A DNA stretch of 64,000 nucleotides, from NCBI RefSeq assembly GCF_026965555.1, contig NZ_CP114040.1, forward strand, positions 8,034,001-8,098,000, written 5' to 3'. This document shows, one piece after another, positions 35,301-44,286 of this stretch. A model generated the notes under the pieces. That model was given only the letters and a program-made list of their open reading frames with translations. It was not told where the DNA came from and did no database searches. Position 1 is the stretch's first letter. Every line of letters begins with the position of its first letter. The stretch comes from Nannocystis punicea. GTDB lineage: Bacteria > Myxococcota_A > Polyangia > Nannocystales > Nannocystaceae. The translations under genes and the position numbers were made by a program.

Positions 35301-35684
35301 TCACCGCCGGGGCTCGGCCGGCGCGCCTGCGCTGGCGAGGAGCGCGAAGCCGTCGTCGCGCTCGACTCCGCGCCCGCTCCCCGGTTGCCATCCACTCGCC
35401 ATCGCCGCCCGGATCAGCCGCACCGCGAGGGCGGGTCGATTGAGGTTATAGGCGACGCCGCCGACGAGGAGGCTGCCGTCGTGCCCGCCCCAGCCCTGGC
35501 CGGCGGTGGTGCTCCCGCCCTGACCGTCGACGAAGCAGACCCGCAACGCGCCGCGGCGATCGTCGTCCCGCCAGGTCGAGAAGCGCTCGACGCAGTGGCG
35601 AACGCCGTCGACCTCCAGATGCCCGTGCGAGCGCGTCCAACAGAAGCTCGCGCCATCGATCACGAGTCGCCGTGGTACACCCAC
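35301..35684 (-). CDS. Small conserved-looking hypothetical protein
   Basis: 127 residues from GTG 35684. The sequence has clear protein character: LVIDGASFCWTRSHGHLEVD, VERFSTWRDDDRRGALRVCF, VGGVAYNLNRPALAVRLIRA, GWQPGSGRGVERDDGFALLA. It has no signal peptide, so it is likely cytoplasmic. I have an impression of similar short proteins in other GC-rich bacteria but no family name. It converges on the RCC1-repeat gene (175 bp between stops) and seems to stand alone. Confidence 0.7.
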   Translation of the reverse strand: MGVPRRLVIDGASFCWTRSHGHLEVDGVRHCVERFSTWRDDDRRGALRVCFVDGQGGSTTAGQGWGGHDGSLLVGGVAYNLNRPALAVRLIRAAMASGWQPGSGRGVERDDGFALLASAGAPAEPRR

Positions 35685-35959
35685 CCGGGCGAGGGTAGCC
35701 GCGTGCGGCGCCGCCGGTCAACAATCGGGCCGGACGCGTGCTCGCGGTCCGCGAGACGCCGGCCGACCTTCTCGCCCGGTCTTCGCCCGGGGCAGGTCGG
35801 CACCGGCTCGGGGTGGCGAGCTGGTCGGCGATCCTTCGGCGCGACGGGCTGCTTGAAGAGACAGGTTCCTGGGCGTGATGCCGCTCGTCGCTCGAACTTG
35901 CCCGCTCTCTACCCCTCCGCTCGTCTCGGCCGCCCGGCGAAGTTCGAGGGCCGCGCCGC

Positions 35960-36712
35960 TCAGAAGACGTACTGCAGCGGCGGGCCCCAGCCGAGCAGCT
36001 GGATATCGACCGGCGACGGGCCGAAGCTCTGCGTCGGCGTCAGGTCGAGCGTGCGCTCCTCGGTGAGGAACGCCTCGCAGACGTCGCCGTGGGCGTCGTG
36101 GTGGACGGCGAGCTTGATGAAGGAGGTGTCGAGGACGATCCCCTCGAAGCACAGCGTGAATTCGTGGGGCAGGCAACCGCCGCCGTAGCCGACCTCGAGC
36201 ACGAGCAGGTCGCCCTCGACCTCGGCCGAGTTGATGTCGAACGAATCGCCCTCCCCGAGGTCGGCGCAGTTCGGCAAGACGTCGCCGCCGCCGGTGGTCG
36301 AGGTGCCGTCGTCGGTCGTCGTGCCGACGGTGTCCGGATCCATGACGGTCGTCGTGCCGTCGGGGCTCGTCGTGCTCGTCTCGCCGGTGGTCGTCAGCGT
36401 CGTCTCGAAGGTCGTCTCGGACCCGCTCGTCGGGGCGCAGCGGTCGCACTGCCACTGACCGGCGGCGGAGCACACGCAGTTCAAGCAGTCGCCTTCGCCG
36501 GACTTGGAGTCGCCGGGCGTGCACTCCTGCACGTCGGTCGAGGTGGCGCCCGTCGAGCCGGTGCCGGTGCCGGTCGAGCCGGCGTCCGTCGAGTGCGTGC
36601 CGGTGGCGGTCGAGCCGGTGTCGTCGCCGCCGGATTTCGGGCCGCACGCGAGGGTGACGAGGGCGGCGAGGACCGCCGCGGGGAGCTGTCGCAGGGGAAA
36701 AGCCAGGTGCAT
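35960..36712 (-). CDS. Lipoprotein with two Thr/Ser/Gly-rich linkers
   Basis: 250 residues from ATG 36712. The signal peptide ends in the lipobox VTLAC (Cys23). A Gly/Thr/Ser linker follows, then a small Cys-rich module (CTPGDSKSGEGDCLNCVC, then CDRCAP) that resembles the short Cys modules of other myxobacterial lipoproteins. A second Thr-rich linker precedes a C-terminal domain of about 100 residues (LLVLEVGYGGGCLPHEFTLC; LAVHHDAHGDVCEAFL). The last domain looks like a compact beta structure with one or two disulfides. No family was recognised. Confidence 0.87.
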   Translation of the reverse strand: MHLAFPLRQLPAAVLAALVTLACGPKSGGDDTGSTATGTHSTDAGSTGTGTGSTGATSTDVQECTPGDSKSGEGDCLNCVCSAAGQWQCDRCAPTSGSETTFETTLTTTGETSTTSPDGTTTVMDPDTVGTTTDDGTSTTGGGDVLPNCADLGEGDSFDINSAEVEGDLLVLEVGYGGGCLPHEFTLCFEGIVLDTSFIKLAVHHDAHGDVCEAFLTEERTLDLTPTQSFGPSPVDIQLLGWGPPLQYVF

Positions 36713-36963
36713 GCGCGAAGTATAGCCCGCCGGGGCGAGCCTGCCCGGCGCGGCGTCGGGCGTTCGCCATCGCGTGGCTCGTGCCTGCGCGGGCTCGTCG
36801 CGCCGGCGAGCTGTCCCATCGGACAGCTGCAGCGAGGTCGAGAACGCGGCGCGAGGCGCTCCGCCCGGCGGCGGGTTGGCTCCCGCGCGGCGATCCGGCT
36901 ACGATGGATACCGCGCGCGCGCTCGGCTCGCCGCATATCACCGCAGGAAGAGAGGAATCATTC

Positions 36964-37848
36964 ATGTCACACCAAGAGACCGTTTCCATTGTCGGCTTGG
37001 GTCAGATGGGCGCCGCGCTGGCGCGCGCCTACATCGACGCCGGTCATCGGGTCACCGTATGGAACCGGAGTCCCGGCAAAGCGGAGCCGTTTCAGGGTCA
37101 GGCGAACGTGGCCGCGACGCCCGAGCAGGCGTGCAGCGCGAGCGACCTGACGATCATCTCGCTGTCCAACTACGAGGCGAGCGACCAGGTGTTCCGTACG
37201 CCCCTCGTGGCCGCGGCCGCGAGGGGCAGGACGCTGGTCCAGCTGACGAGCGGCACGCCCGGCGATGCCCGCAGCGGGGCGGCGTGGGCGTCGAGCCTCG
37301 GGATCGATTACCTGGATGGCTGCATCCTGGCCTACCCCAGCTACATCGGCGGTGAACAGACCGCCGTGTTCTATTCGGGCCCCAAGGACCTCTACGAGCG
37401 CCACCAGCCGACGCTGCGCGTCCTCGGCGGGGCCACGTCCCACGTCGGCGAGCCGATCGGGGCCGCGGCGGCGCTCGACTGCGCCCTCCTGGGGAGCTAT
37501 TACGGCGCCACCCTGGCGTTCCTGCACGGGGCGGCGATCTGCGCGTCGGAGAAGTTCCCCCTCGACGCCTACTTCGAGAAGTTCCAGACGATCTTGCCGC
37601 TCACCTCGATCACCGCCGACATGTGCAAGAGAATGCTGTCGACCGGCGACTTCAAGGGCACCGATTGCACTCTCGACATTCACACCAACGCCATCGAGCA
37701 CATCGTGCGTCTCAGCCGGGAGAACGACGTCGACCGGAGGCTCCCGGAGCTGGTCCTGTCCTACTTCAAGCGGGCGTTGCAGCTCGGTCACGGCGCCGAT
37801 GAAATCGCCGCGGTGTTCAACGCCCTCCAGGACCCGGCCCGAGGCTGA
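36964..37848 (+). CDS. NAD(P)-dependent oxidoreductase, imine reductase-like
   Basis: 294 residues from ATG 36964, preceded by AGGAAGAGAGG. The N-terminal Rossmann motif VGLGQMGAALARAYIDAGH and the NADP-type segment VTVWNRSPGKAEPF (Arg and Lys after the second strand) place it in the beta-hydroxyacid dehydrogenase superfamily. The C-terminal part (SYYGATLAFLHGAAICASE; DFKGTDCTLDIHTNAIEHIV) is much closer to imine reductases than to 3-hydroxyisobutyrate dehydrogenases. Imine reductases reduce cyclic imines with NADPH. The natural substrate is unknown, and no obvious partner gene is adjacent. Confidence 0.88.
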   Translation: MSHQETVSIVGLGQMGAALARAYIDAGHRVTVWNRSPGKAEPFQGQANVAATPEQACSASDLTIISLSNYEASDQVFRTPLVAAAARGRTLVQLTSGTPGDARSGAAWASSLGIDYLDGCILAYPSYIGGEQTAVFYSGPKDLYERHQPTLRVLGGATSHVGEPIGAAAALDCALLGSYYGATLAFLHGAAICASEKFPLDAYFEKFQTILPLTSITADMCKRMLSTGDFKGTDCTLDIHTNAIEHIVRLSRENDVDRRLPELVLSYFKRALQLGHGADEIAAVFNALQDPARG

Positions 37849-37974
37849 TCTGCGGCCGGAGCGTCGGGGCATTCGGCGCTCTTGAGCGCTGGATGCGCCC
37901 GCGGCGGCTCGGCGGTCGCGTCGTCGAGCCACACGACCTCCGCCGGCTGCCGCGACGCTGCTAAGGTGCTGCCC

Positions 37975-38949
37975 ATGCGGATGCAAGCGACGCTGCTCAG
38001 GACGGTGCCGGAGCTCGAAGGGCAGTTGCCTCGGATCAGGACCCCCCGAGGACCCTGCCTCACGCTGAAGGACGGGACGCTCACCGTGTGGGACCAGGAC
38101 CTGCGACCCCTCCGCCATGTGCCCACGCGCTTGCCCTCCGGGGCGCGACTGCTCGACGCGCGCGCCGATCTGAGCGCCCTGGTGGCCGCGGTCGACGGCG
38201 GGTTGCGCATCGTGGCCGACACCGCCCATCCGAACGCAGCCGCGATCGCGGTGGCGGCGGACTCTGCGACGTTCATCACGCCCAACCGCCTCGTCGTCAC
38301 CTCGCCGGGTGCCCCCGCCGAGGGGCGCTCGTTCTCGGAGTTCCACCGCGTGCTGCTCATGGACCTGGAAGGGGTCGTGCTCGATGAGCACCAGGTCGAG
38401 GTCGACGCCGCTTCGGCGCACGCCCTCGCCCACCCGACAGATCCAGCGGTCCTTTGCGACTTCGTGATGGGGCAGGACGGCAACGTGCTCACAGTGATCC
38501 GCGCCGAGGATGACGCGCTGACGCTCCGTGAGGTGCTCCCCGCCGAGGAGTTCGTGAACCGGGGCTTCAGTCCAGACGGGACGCGGGTGCTGCTGCCGCC
38601 CTATCCGATGGACCCGAGGTGCGCGGTGATCGCGACGTGGCCGGAGCTCGTCCCCGTGGCGCGTCTCGACGTGCAGGCGGAACTGCCGGAGGTGGAGATC
38701 GGCATCGACCTGTGGGGCGGCTTCCTCGACGACGAGAGCGTGCTGCTCCTGGCGACGGAGCAGGGACCCATCGTGGCGACTGCCGACCTCCGCGACGCAG
38801 CATTGGTGCCAATGGTGGGCCTCGCCGAGGTGAACGACGGCGAGGGGTTCATGGAGATGGTCGCCCCGTTGAGCTCCGACCGGTTCGCCGGCGTCGTGTG
38901 GAAAAACGGGACCCGGCAGACGACAGTCTGGCGCCTGGAGCGGGTCTGA
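37975..38949 (+). CDS. Hypothetical protein, WD40/propeller-like
   Basis: 324 residues from ATG 37975 (ATG 37981 is also possible). The frame is open upstream, but the family-like sequence begins here. Repeated strands of the type GPCLTLKDGTLTVWDQDLRP, ALVAAVDGGLRIVADTAHP, GFSPDGTRVLLPPY and EQGPIVATADLRDAALVP suggest a beta-propeller. It has no signal peptide and is likely cytoplasmic. No function can be assigned. It follows the imine-reductase-like gene by 126 bp on the same strand. Confidence 0.8.
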   Translation: MRMQATLLRTVPELEGQLPRIRTPRGPCLTLKDGTLTVWDQDLRPLRHVPTRLPSGARLLDARADLSALVAAVDGGLRIVADTAHPNAAAIAVAADSATFITPNRLVVTSPGAPAEGRSFSEFHRVLLMDLEGVVLDEHQVEVDAASAHALAHPTDPAVLCDFVMGQDGNVLTVIRAEDDALTLREVLPAEEFVNRGFSPDGTRVLLPPYPMDPRCAVIATWPELVPVARLDVQAELPEVEIGIDLWGGFLDDESVLLLATEQGPIVATADLRDAALVPMVGLAEVNDGEGFMEMVAPLSSDRFAGVVWKNGTRQTTVWRLERV

Positions 38950-39686
38950 CCGCAACTCGTCGCCGAGCCGGACGGGGACAGGACGCGTCGGTACGTTCAT
39001 CCTGACCGATCCCGACGGGATCGCCGACATCCTGCGCAACGCCGACGGGTCGCTCGAGCTCGCGCCATTCGTGGCTGCCGGGTAGCCCGGGACGTCTTCG
39101 ATCGAGGGGTCGGCCCTGGATGTGGTCGCGGGGGCTGCGGCGGGCGCGGTGCCGACACAGCCCTGGCACAGTGCCAGGCTGTGCCGACGCGGCGGATGCA
39201 CGCTCGGCTAGCGACGCCGAAGCAGCGAATCACGGCAGGAGGCTCGAGCTCGCGGGCGACGGCCTCCCCGTGCATCGGCTACCCGCCCTGCCGCGCGCCG
39301 ATCGGCGCCGGCCGCTCTGGCACGAGTGCTGCAACTTGCATGCGCCGAGATGCAGAACGCCAGGAGCGACCTTCGACGTTTCATGCCCGGCGCCCCGGCG
39401 CGTGAGGCCGTTCACGGTCGCGACCGAGAGCGCGGACAATTACTCGGATCCTGGACCGCACAAAACCTCTCGAGATCGACCGAACACCGATAATCGCCGG
39501 AGATATTTCGAGCACGAGCTCCGCTCCGCACGCGAGGGTCGATTCACAAAGGCCCGCATCCGGGAATCATCGCACTCGCATTGCATATACCGGGTCCACC
39601 CATGGTCGCGGACCCGACGATGTTTACCTCGAGCAACCCGTCGCGCGCCGGCTGTGCCCGCATTCGCGACCGAAGGAAGATTTACC
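38950..39686. other. Intergenic region with a possible gene tail
   Basis: 737 bp. At 38996-39085 a plus-strand frame reads FILTDPDGIADILRNADGSL and ends LAPFVAAG before a TAG; it looks like the C-terminal fragment of a lost gene. The rest has no recognisable protein. From about 39430 to 39680 the DNA is markedly AT-richer and probably contains the promoter of the NRPS-like gene at 39687, which has the Shine-Dalgarno AAGGAAGA. Confidence 0.35.
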
Positions 39687-40381
39687 GTGTCCCACGACGA
39701 ATCACATCCAATCGCCCTCCCCGCTGCCGTCCTCGAGCTGTCCGTCGGCCTGCGGACCGACTTCCCGCGCGATCGCAGCATCGCCGAAATGTTCGAGGAG
39801 CAGGTGCGACGCGCCCCCGACGCGATCGCCGTGCGGTTCGAGGGCCGGGAGACGAGCTACCGCGAGCTCAACCGGCGGGCCAATCGCCTGGCGCGGCGGC
39901 TGCGGGCCGGCGGCGTCGGCGTGGACACCCCGGTCGGGATCCTGATCGACCAGTCGCCCGCGGTGGTCGTCGCGTTCATCGCGATCCTCAAGGCGGGCGG
40001 CGCCTATGTCCCACTCGATCCGCTGCACCCGGCGAGCCGGCTCGCGCGGATGATCGAGGACGCCCGGCCCACGGTGCTGCTCGGGAGCCGCGAGGCGGCC
40101 GCGCAATTCGGGTTCACCGGCGATTGCATCGAGTACCCCGGCGCGGAGGACGACCCGCCGACCGACGCCGGCGACGACGTCGACGTGAGCGGCGGCGCGG
40201 GTCCCGAGGACGTCGCCCACGTCCTCTTCACCTCCGGCTCGACCGGCCGGCCCAAGGGCGCATGCGTCCTGCACCGCGGCGTGCTGCGGCTGGTCGTCGA
40301 CACCGACTGGATCCGGCTCGGGCCGGACGATCGCGTCGCGCAGGTCGCCAGCTTCTCGTTCGACATCCCCACCATCGAGGT
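39687..40381 (+). pseudogene. NRPS adenylation domain, truncated
   Basis: Starts at GTG 39687 behind AAGGAAGA with a normal NRPS loading-type N-terminus (RSIAEMFEEQVRRAPDAIAV). Core motifs A1-A3 of an amino-acid adenylation domain are present: SYRELNRRANRLARRLR, AILKAGGAYVPLDPLHPASR and LFTSGSTGRPKGACVLHRG. The homology stops at motif A4 (FSFDIPTIEV), where the frame runs into an IS66 transposase fragment. The specificity pocket, the C-terminal adenylation subdomain and all carrier or condensation domains are missing. It is therefore the dead 5' end of a peptide synthetase gene, with its own promoter and start still intact. Confidence 0.85.
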
Positions 40382-40645
40382 CGTGCCGGAGCGCGAGCGT
40401 GCGCCGCGGAGGCCCACGGGTCGGCGGAAGCTGCCGGAGCACCTGCCGCGCGTCGACATCGAGGAGCTGCCGCCCGAGGTGCAGCAGGAGGGCCTCGCCG
40501 CGTTCAAGCGAATCGGCGAGGAGGTCAGCGAGGTCATCGAGCGTCGGCCCGAGTCGCTGGTCGTGGTCCGGCTCGTGCGGCCGAAGTTCGTGCGCATCGC
40601 CGAGGACATCGCGGACGCGTCGCCGGTGAAGATCGCCGAGCCGCC
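40382..40645 (+). mobile_element. IS66-family transposase fragment
   Basis: In frame with the broken NRPS gene, the sequence becomes RRPTGRRKLPEHLPRVDIEE, then LPPEVQQEGLAAFKRIGEEV, ERRPESLVVVRLVRP and KFVRIAEDIADASPVKIAEPP. This is the central, zinc-ribbon-preceding part of IS66 TnpC transposases (typical text: GRRPLPEHLPR, IGEEVSE, ERRPA, VVRPKF). Both ends of the transposase are missing, so only about 85 codons of the element remain. No inverted repeats were found. It marks an old IS66 insertion followed by deletion. Confidence 0.85.
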
Positions 40646-40656
40646 GGCAGGGGCAT

Positions 40657-42282
40657 TCACGTGCCGGGCGGTTGGACGCCGGGTCCGCCGAGCGACTTCA
40701 GGAAGGTGATCAGGTCGGCGCGTTCTTCGGCGTCCTCGACGTAGAATGGATGCGGCTCCTCCGCGCCTCGCTCTGGATCGAACAGAACCTCGAGGGTCGG
40801 CACAGAGGCGTCGTGGAGGAAGAACGGTTTACGGGCGAGGTCGACCAGGAACACCGGTGGGATGCCGCGGAACGCGGAGCGGTCGCTGGCGTCGACGACC
40901 ACCAGCTTGTCGTCGTAGATGCCCGGCGAATTGGCGAGCGGGACCAGCGGCGGCTTGCGCACGATGAGCTCCTTCGGCTGGTATCCCGGCCACAGCGCGT
41001 GCAGCTCGACCAGCAGGTACGGCAGCGGCTCCTGCGGGTCGAGGTTGTGGCAATCGGTGCAGTTCTCGGCGAGAAACACCTGCTTGCCGCGGGCGGCCTC
41101 CGCCGGATCGACCTTGGCCCCGGCGGGGATCGGCAGGTCGGCCAGATAGGCGTTCATATCGGCCAGCTTCTTCGCGTCGACGCGCCGCCCGGTCGGGCTG
41201 GTCGCGTGTCCGGGCGGCAGACCGTGCTCGGTCACTTGGACGAATGGGTACCCCGTGACGGCGGTCTCCTTCAAGATCGCCTCGTAGTTGTCGGCCAGCT
41301 CCTCGCCGTGCGGGCCGGCCCGCAGCGTCAAGAACTTCCGCCCCGGCGGGGTGACCAGCGAGGTCGGGTCGAGGTTCTGCGAGAACGAGGCGCTGCTTAC
41401 GTCCTCGAGGCGCTCGAACTCGCCGGCCGAGCCGTACGGGTCCGCGAGGTCCTGGCGGAATAGCGGTGTGTTCTGCACCGAGTTGCCGACCCCGTCGTTG
41501 GTCTCGTCGAACGTGCCGCGCGGGTAATAGTCCTTGTTGCGCAGGTACGCGTCGACCTCCGCCTCGCTGCTGTCGCGGCGGATCCCCTTCGGGGCGCGCC
41601 CAATCGTCATTCCGCCGAGCTCGAGCTGCAGATTCGGGTAGAAGACCCGCGAGTTGAGACCCGTGGCGATGATCCCGCCAACGTCGAGCGACCAGGTCCC
41701 GAGGCCGTCGAGCCGCTTGCCGACCGCGCCGCGGTTGCCCGGCATCTGATAGACGGACCCGTCGACGACGGTGTGACAGATCGCGCAGCTGATGCCCATC
41801 TTGTCGCCCTTCTGCAGGTCGACCCGGCCGTCCCCGTCGACGTCCTTGGCCGCGAATCCGACCACCGCGTTGGCTTCGATCAGCGCGATCGTCACGTCGG
41901 GGTCGTGTAGCAGCGGCGCCAGTTCCTTCGACAGGTCGGTGCCGAATTGGCCCTCGAGGCCCTCTCGCAGTTTATTGTCGACCCTCTCGATATCAATATG
42001 CATACCGAGCTCGAGCAGCCCGAGCGGGGTGATCTGCTCGGCCATGATCCCCTGCGGCAGACGGAGGGCGTCGGTCCAGAACCCCTCGTTCCCGAAGGTC
42101 TCGAAGCGAAACACCTCCCGACCCGCGGTCGCGTCGCCGCGGGTGAACGGCCGCCGTAGTCCCTCGATTGCCGGTCGAGTCTGCTTCTCCGGGCCGTCGT
42201 TGCCCCACAGCCAGGCGCCGGCGGCGACGGACAGGGCGGCGATCCCGGTCATTCGTATGGTCATACTCGTTCGCATGGTCAT
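40657..42282 (-). CDS. Exported di-heme c-type cytochrome
   Basis: 541 residues from ATG 42282, chosen for the strong GGAGGAGAG Shine-Dalgarno just upstream. An N-terminal hydrophobic segment (MTGIAALSVAAGAWLWG) serves as signal or anchor. Two heme-binding motifs are present: CAICH (166-170) and CTDCH (408-412). The C-terminal domain has YDDKLVVVDASDRSAFRGIP, HDASVPTLEVLFDPERG and ADLITFLKSLGGPG, typical of MauG-like or cytochrome c domain proteins. It is likely a periplasmic electron carrier or oxidase of unknown substrate. It ends 12 bp past the IS66 remnant and was probably brought next to it by that rearrangement. Confidence 0.87.
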   Translation of the reverse strand: MTMRTSMTIRMTGIAALSVAAGAWLWGNDGPEKQTRPAIEGLRRPFTRGDATAGREVFRFETFGNEGFWTDALRLPQGIMAEQITPLGLLELGMHIDIERVDNKLREGLEGQFGTDLSKELAPLLHDPDVTIALIEANAVVGFAAKDVDGDGRVDLQKGDKMGISCAICHTVVDGSVYQMPGNRGAVGKRLDGLGTWSLDVGGIIATGLNSRVFYPNLQLELGGMTIGRAPKGIRRDSSEAEVDAYLRNKDYYPRGTFDETNDGVGNSVQNTPLFRQDLADPYGSAGEFERLEDVSSASFSQNLDPTSLVTPPGRKFLTLRAGPHGEELADNYEAILKETAVTGYPFVQVTEHGLPPGHATSPTGRRVDAKKLADMNAYLADLPIPAGAKVDPAEAARGKQVFLAENCTDCHNLDPQEPLPYLLVELHALWPGYQPKELIVRKPPLVPLANSPGIYDDKLVVVDASDRSAFRGIPPVFLVDLARKPFFLHDASVPTLEVLFDPERGAEEPHPFYVEDAEERADLITFLKSLGGPGVQPPGT

Positions 42283-42698
42283 GATCTCTCCTCCGTCGCT
42301 GCAAGGGCGGTCGACGCCGACATGGTGAGGGGGCGTTCCCACGCTGCCGCCGCCGACTCACTTCATGGCTCACAACGACACCTTGAATCGCCCGAGCGGA
42401 ACTGCGCGGCGAGTGCGCGGCCCGCGTCCAACTCGTTGTGGATCGGCCAGCGCAGCGCACGACGAAAGCGATCGGGCCGAGGGCGCCCGCGGCTCATCCG
42501 CGTAATCGCCCGCGTGGCTCACCCTGGAGAGCGCGCTTCATGTCGTGCTCGAAGTCGTGCGCGTCGAGGCGGCGGGGGACCCGGCCGCGTCTCGGTTCGC
42601 ATCCAGCCGCGGGTCCTCGCGGCTCGTGGACGTATGGACGTGGCGCCGAATGTCCCACGCGGGGCGGTATCCCTCTGCATGCAGCGAAGGAGGATCCC
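42283..42698. other. Intergenic region between cytochrome gene and ORF head
   Basis: Contains the upstream DNA of the cytochrome gene. Protein-like stretches are weak in all frames. No promoter or RNA was identified. Confidence 0.3.
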
Positions 42699-42791
42699 AT
42701 GTCACGTCCACCGAGTCTGAAGACGCAACGCAAGTCGGGTGCGCCGCCCGCCGCGGTCCTCGAGCCGGCGGCTCGCGGATCGCTCGCGGCG
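42699..42791 (+). pseudogene. Orphan start with strong ribosome-binding site (possible gene head)
   Basis: The sequence AAGGAGG (42687-42693) lies 5 bp before an ATG at 42699. The following codons read MSRPPSLKTQRKSGAPPAAV and then run antisense into the lipoprotein gene that ends at 42792. The ribosome-binding site is one of the best in the window, yet no sensible protein continues. It may be the head of a gene truncated by rearrangement, or a very short peptide gene fused by chance to an open antisense frame. Confidence 0.3.
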
Positions 42792-44138
42792 CTACAGGCG
42801 GATGATGCCGTAGTCGTTGAGGAAGCTCGCCTCGGGGTCGGCCTGCGCGACGACGAACAGGTTCTCGCCGAGGCAATCATAAAACACGAAGCGCCCGTGC
42901 ATCGGGTGCTGCACGCCCTGGACCTCGACGGTGGGCAGCGCCTCGACGCCCGCGCGGGACAGGAAGTCGTAGTCGAACGTGTGCACCTCGGTGTCCTCGA
43001 CGACCGGATCTTCCGGCCACGCCCACGCCGTGGCGATCAGCGCGACCTGGCCCGCCGCCGCCGAGTGCGACAGGTGCTCGATCTGCTCGATCCCGTCGGA
43101 GAAGCTGCCGTTGTAGGTCATGTCCTTGGCCTTGTCGGTCGAGGCGAAGAACACGTTGCCGCAGCGGGTGAAGATCCGCTTGCCGTCCTCGGACAGCCAC
43201 AGGTCGCCGCACATCGCATAGTCGCCGTGGTACGGCGAATCGTACAGGACGGTCGCGGTGCCGCCCTGGACGTCGTACTTCTCGATGTCCGAGGGCGACA
43301 GGCCGTTGTTCGCGCCGTACATGAAGTCGCCGTCCGGGTGCAGCTTGGCGACCGTGCCGGCGTAGATCGCCCAGTCGGCGCTCTGCGTCTGCGCCCCGCT
43401 CTCGACCTCGATCGTGTAGATCTGCTCCCACTGGTCCTGCCGCGGGAACGCGTAGATGTAGCCGTTGCCCGCCAGCACCACGTCGAGGACATCGGCCGTG
43501 ACGGGGTGGGTGGCGAGCCGCGTACGCGTGACCAGGTCGACGTACGAGACCCATCCGTCGTGACCGACGGCCGCGAACATGCCGTCCGGCCCGACCGAGA
43601 CGCTGCTCGCCGCCAGTGGCAGCTCGACGGCCTCCGCGTCGCCGGTCCACGGGTCGTAGAGGTGCAACGCCGGCGGATCGTGGCTCACCGCGACGATGCG
43701 GTCGAGCTGCTTGCTGTACTCCGCGTCCTTGATCGTGAAGTCCAGCATCGTCAGATTCTCGGACGTGAACTCCCGCGGCGTGCAGCCCGGGGGAGTGACG
43801 CCCCCGGTCGTCGTGTCGTCCGCGGTGGTCGTGTCGCCTGCGGTCGTCGTGTCGCCGGCGGTCGTCGTGTCGCCTGCGGTCGTCGTGCCCGGCTCGGTCG
43901 CCGAGGCGGTCATGTCCGCGTCGGACGTCGGGCCCGCTCCGCTATCGGTCGTCGTCGGGGTGGGCCCGGTCGGATCGGCGTCGCTGTCGCCGGCCGAGGT
44001 TCCGTCAGTCAGCGTGGCCTCGCCGGTCCCGCTGGAACCAGCCGGCGGGTCGCCGGCGGTCGCAGTCGTCTCGTCGGGCGAGGACGGGCATCCGGCGACG
44101 AGCGCCACCACTGCGGCCAGGGCGGTCGGACGCGGCAT
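42792..44138 (-). CDS. Lipoprotein with Thr-repeat linker and propeller-like domain
   Basis: 448 residues from ATG 44138. The signal peptide ends in the lipobox LVAGC (Cys17). The linker is Thr/Ala/Gly/Asp-rich and contains four near-identical GDTTTA units encoded by 18-bp tandem repeats at about 43810-43890, a likely site of length variation. The remaining 320 residues form a YncE-like propeller (RIVAVSHDPPALHLYDPWTG, VSVGPDGMFAAVGHDGWVSY, NGYIYAFPRQDQWEQIYTIE). It is probably an outer-membrane or surface lipoprotein of unknown function. Confidence 0.88.
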   Translation of the reverse strand: MPRPTALAAVVALVAGCPSSPDETTATAGDPPAGSSGTGEATLTDGTSAGDSDADPTGPTPTTTDSGAGPTSDADMTASATEPGTTTAGDTTTAGDTTTAGDTTTADDTTTGGVTPPGCTPREFTSENLTMLDFTIKDAEYSKQLDRIVAVSHDPPALHLYDPWTGDAEAVELPLAASSVSVGPDGMFAAVGHDGWVSYVDLVTRTRLATHPVTADVLDVVLAGNGYIYAFPRQDQWEQIYTIEVESGAQTQSADWAIYAGTVAKLHPDGDFMYGANNGLSPSDIEKYDVQGGTATVLYDSPYHGDYAMCGDLWLSEDGKRIFTRCGNVFFASTDKAKDMTYNGSFSDGIEQIEHLSHSAAAGQVALIATAWAWPEDPVVEDTEVHTFDYDFLSRAGVEALPTVEVQGVQHPMHGRFVFYDCLGENLFVVAQADPEASFLNDYGIIRL

Positions 44139-44286
44139 TCGCCGGGTTTCGCACAGTCGAAGGGAAAAAAACGCGTGTGGCTGATAGGTGTGCATGGGGG
44201 CGTCGGACGCTGTCGGTCCGCACCGCTACGTGGCGGCGCGAGGCCCCGCGGATCCACCCTCGCAGAGAAAATTCGCCGCGCTCGCG

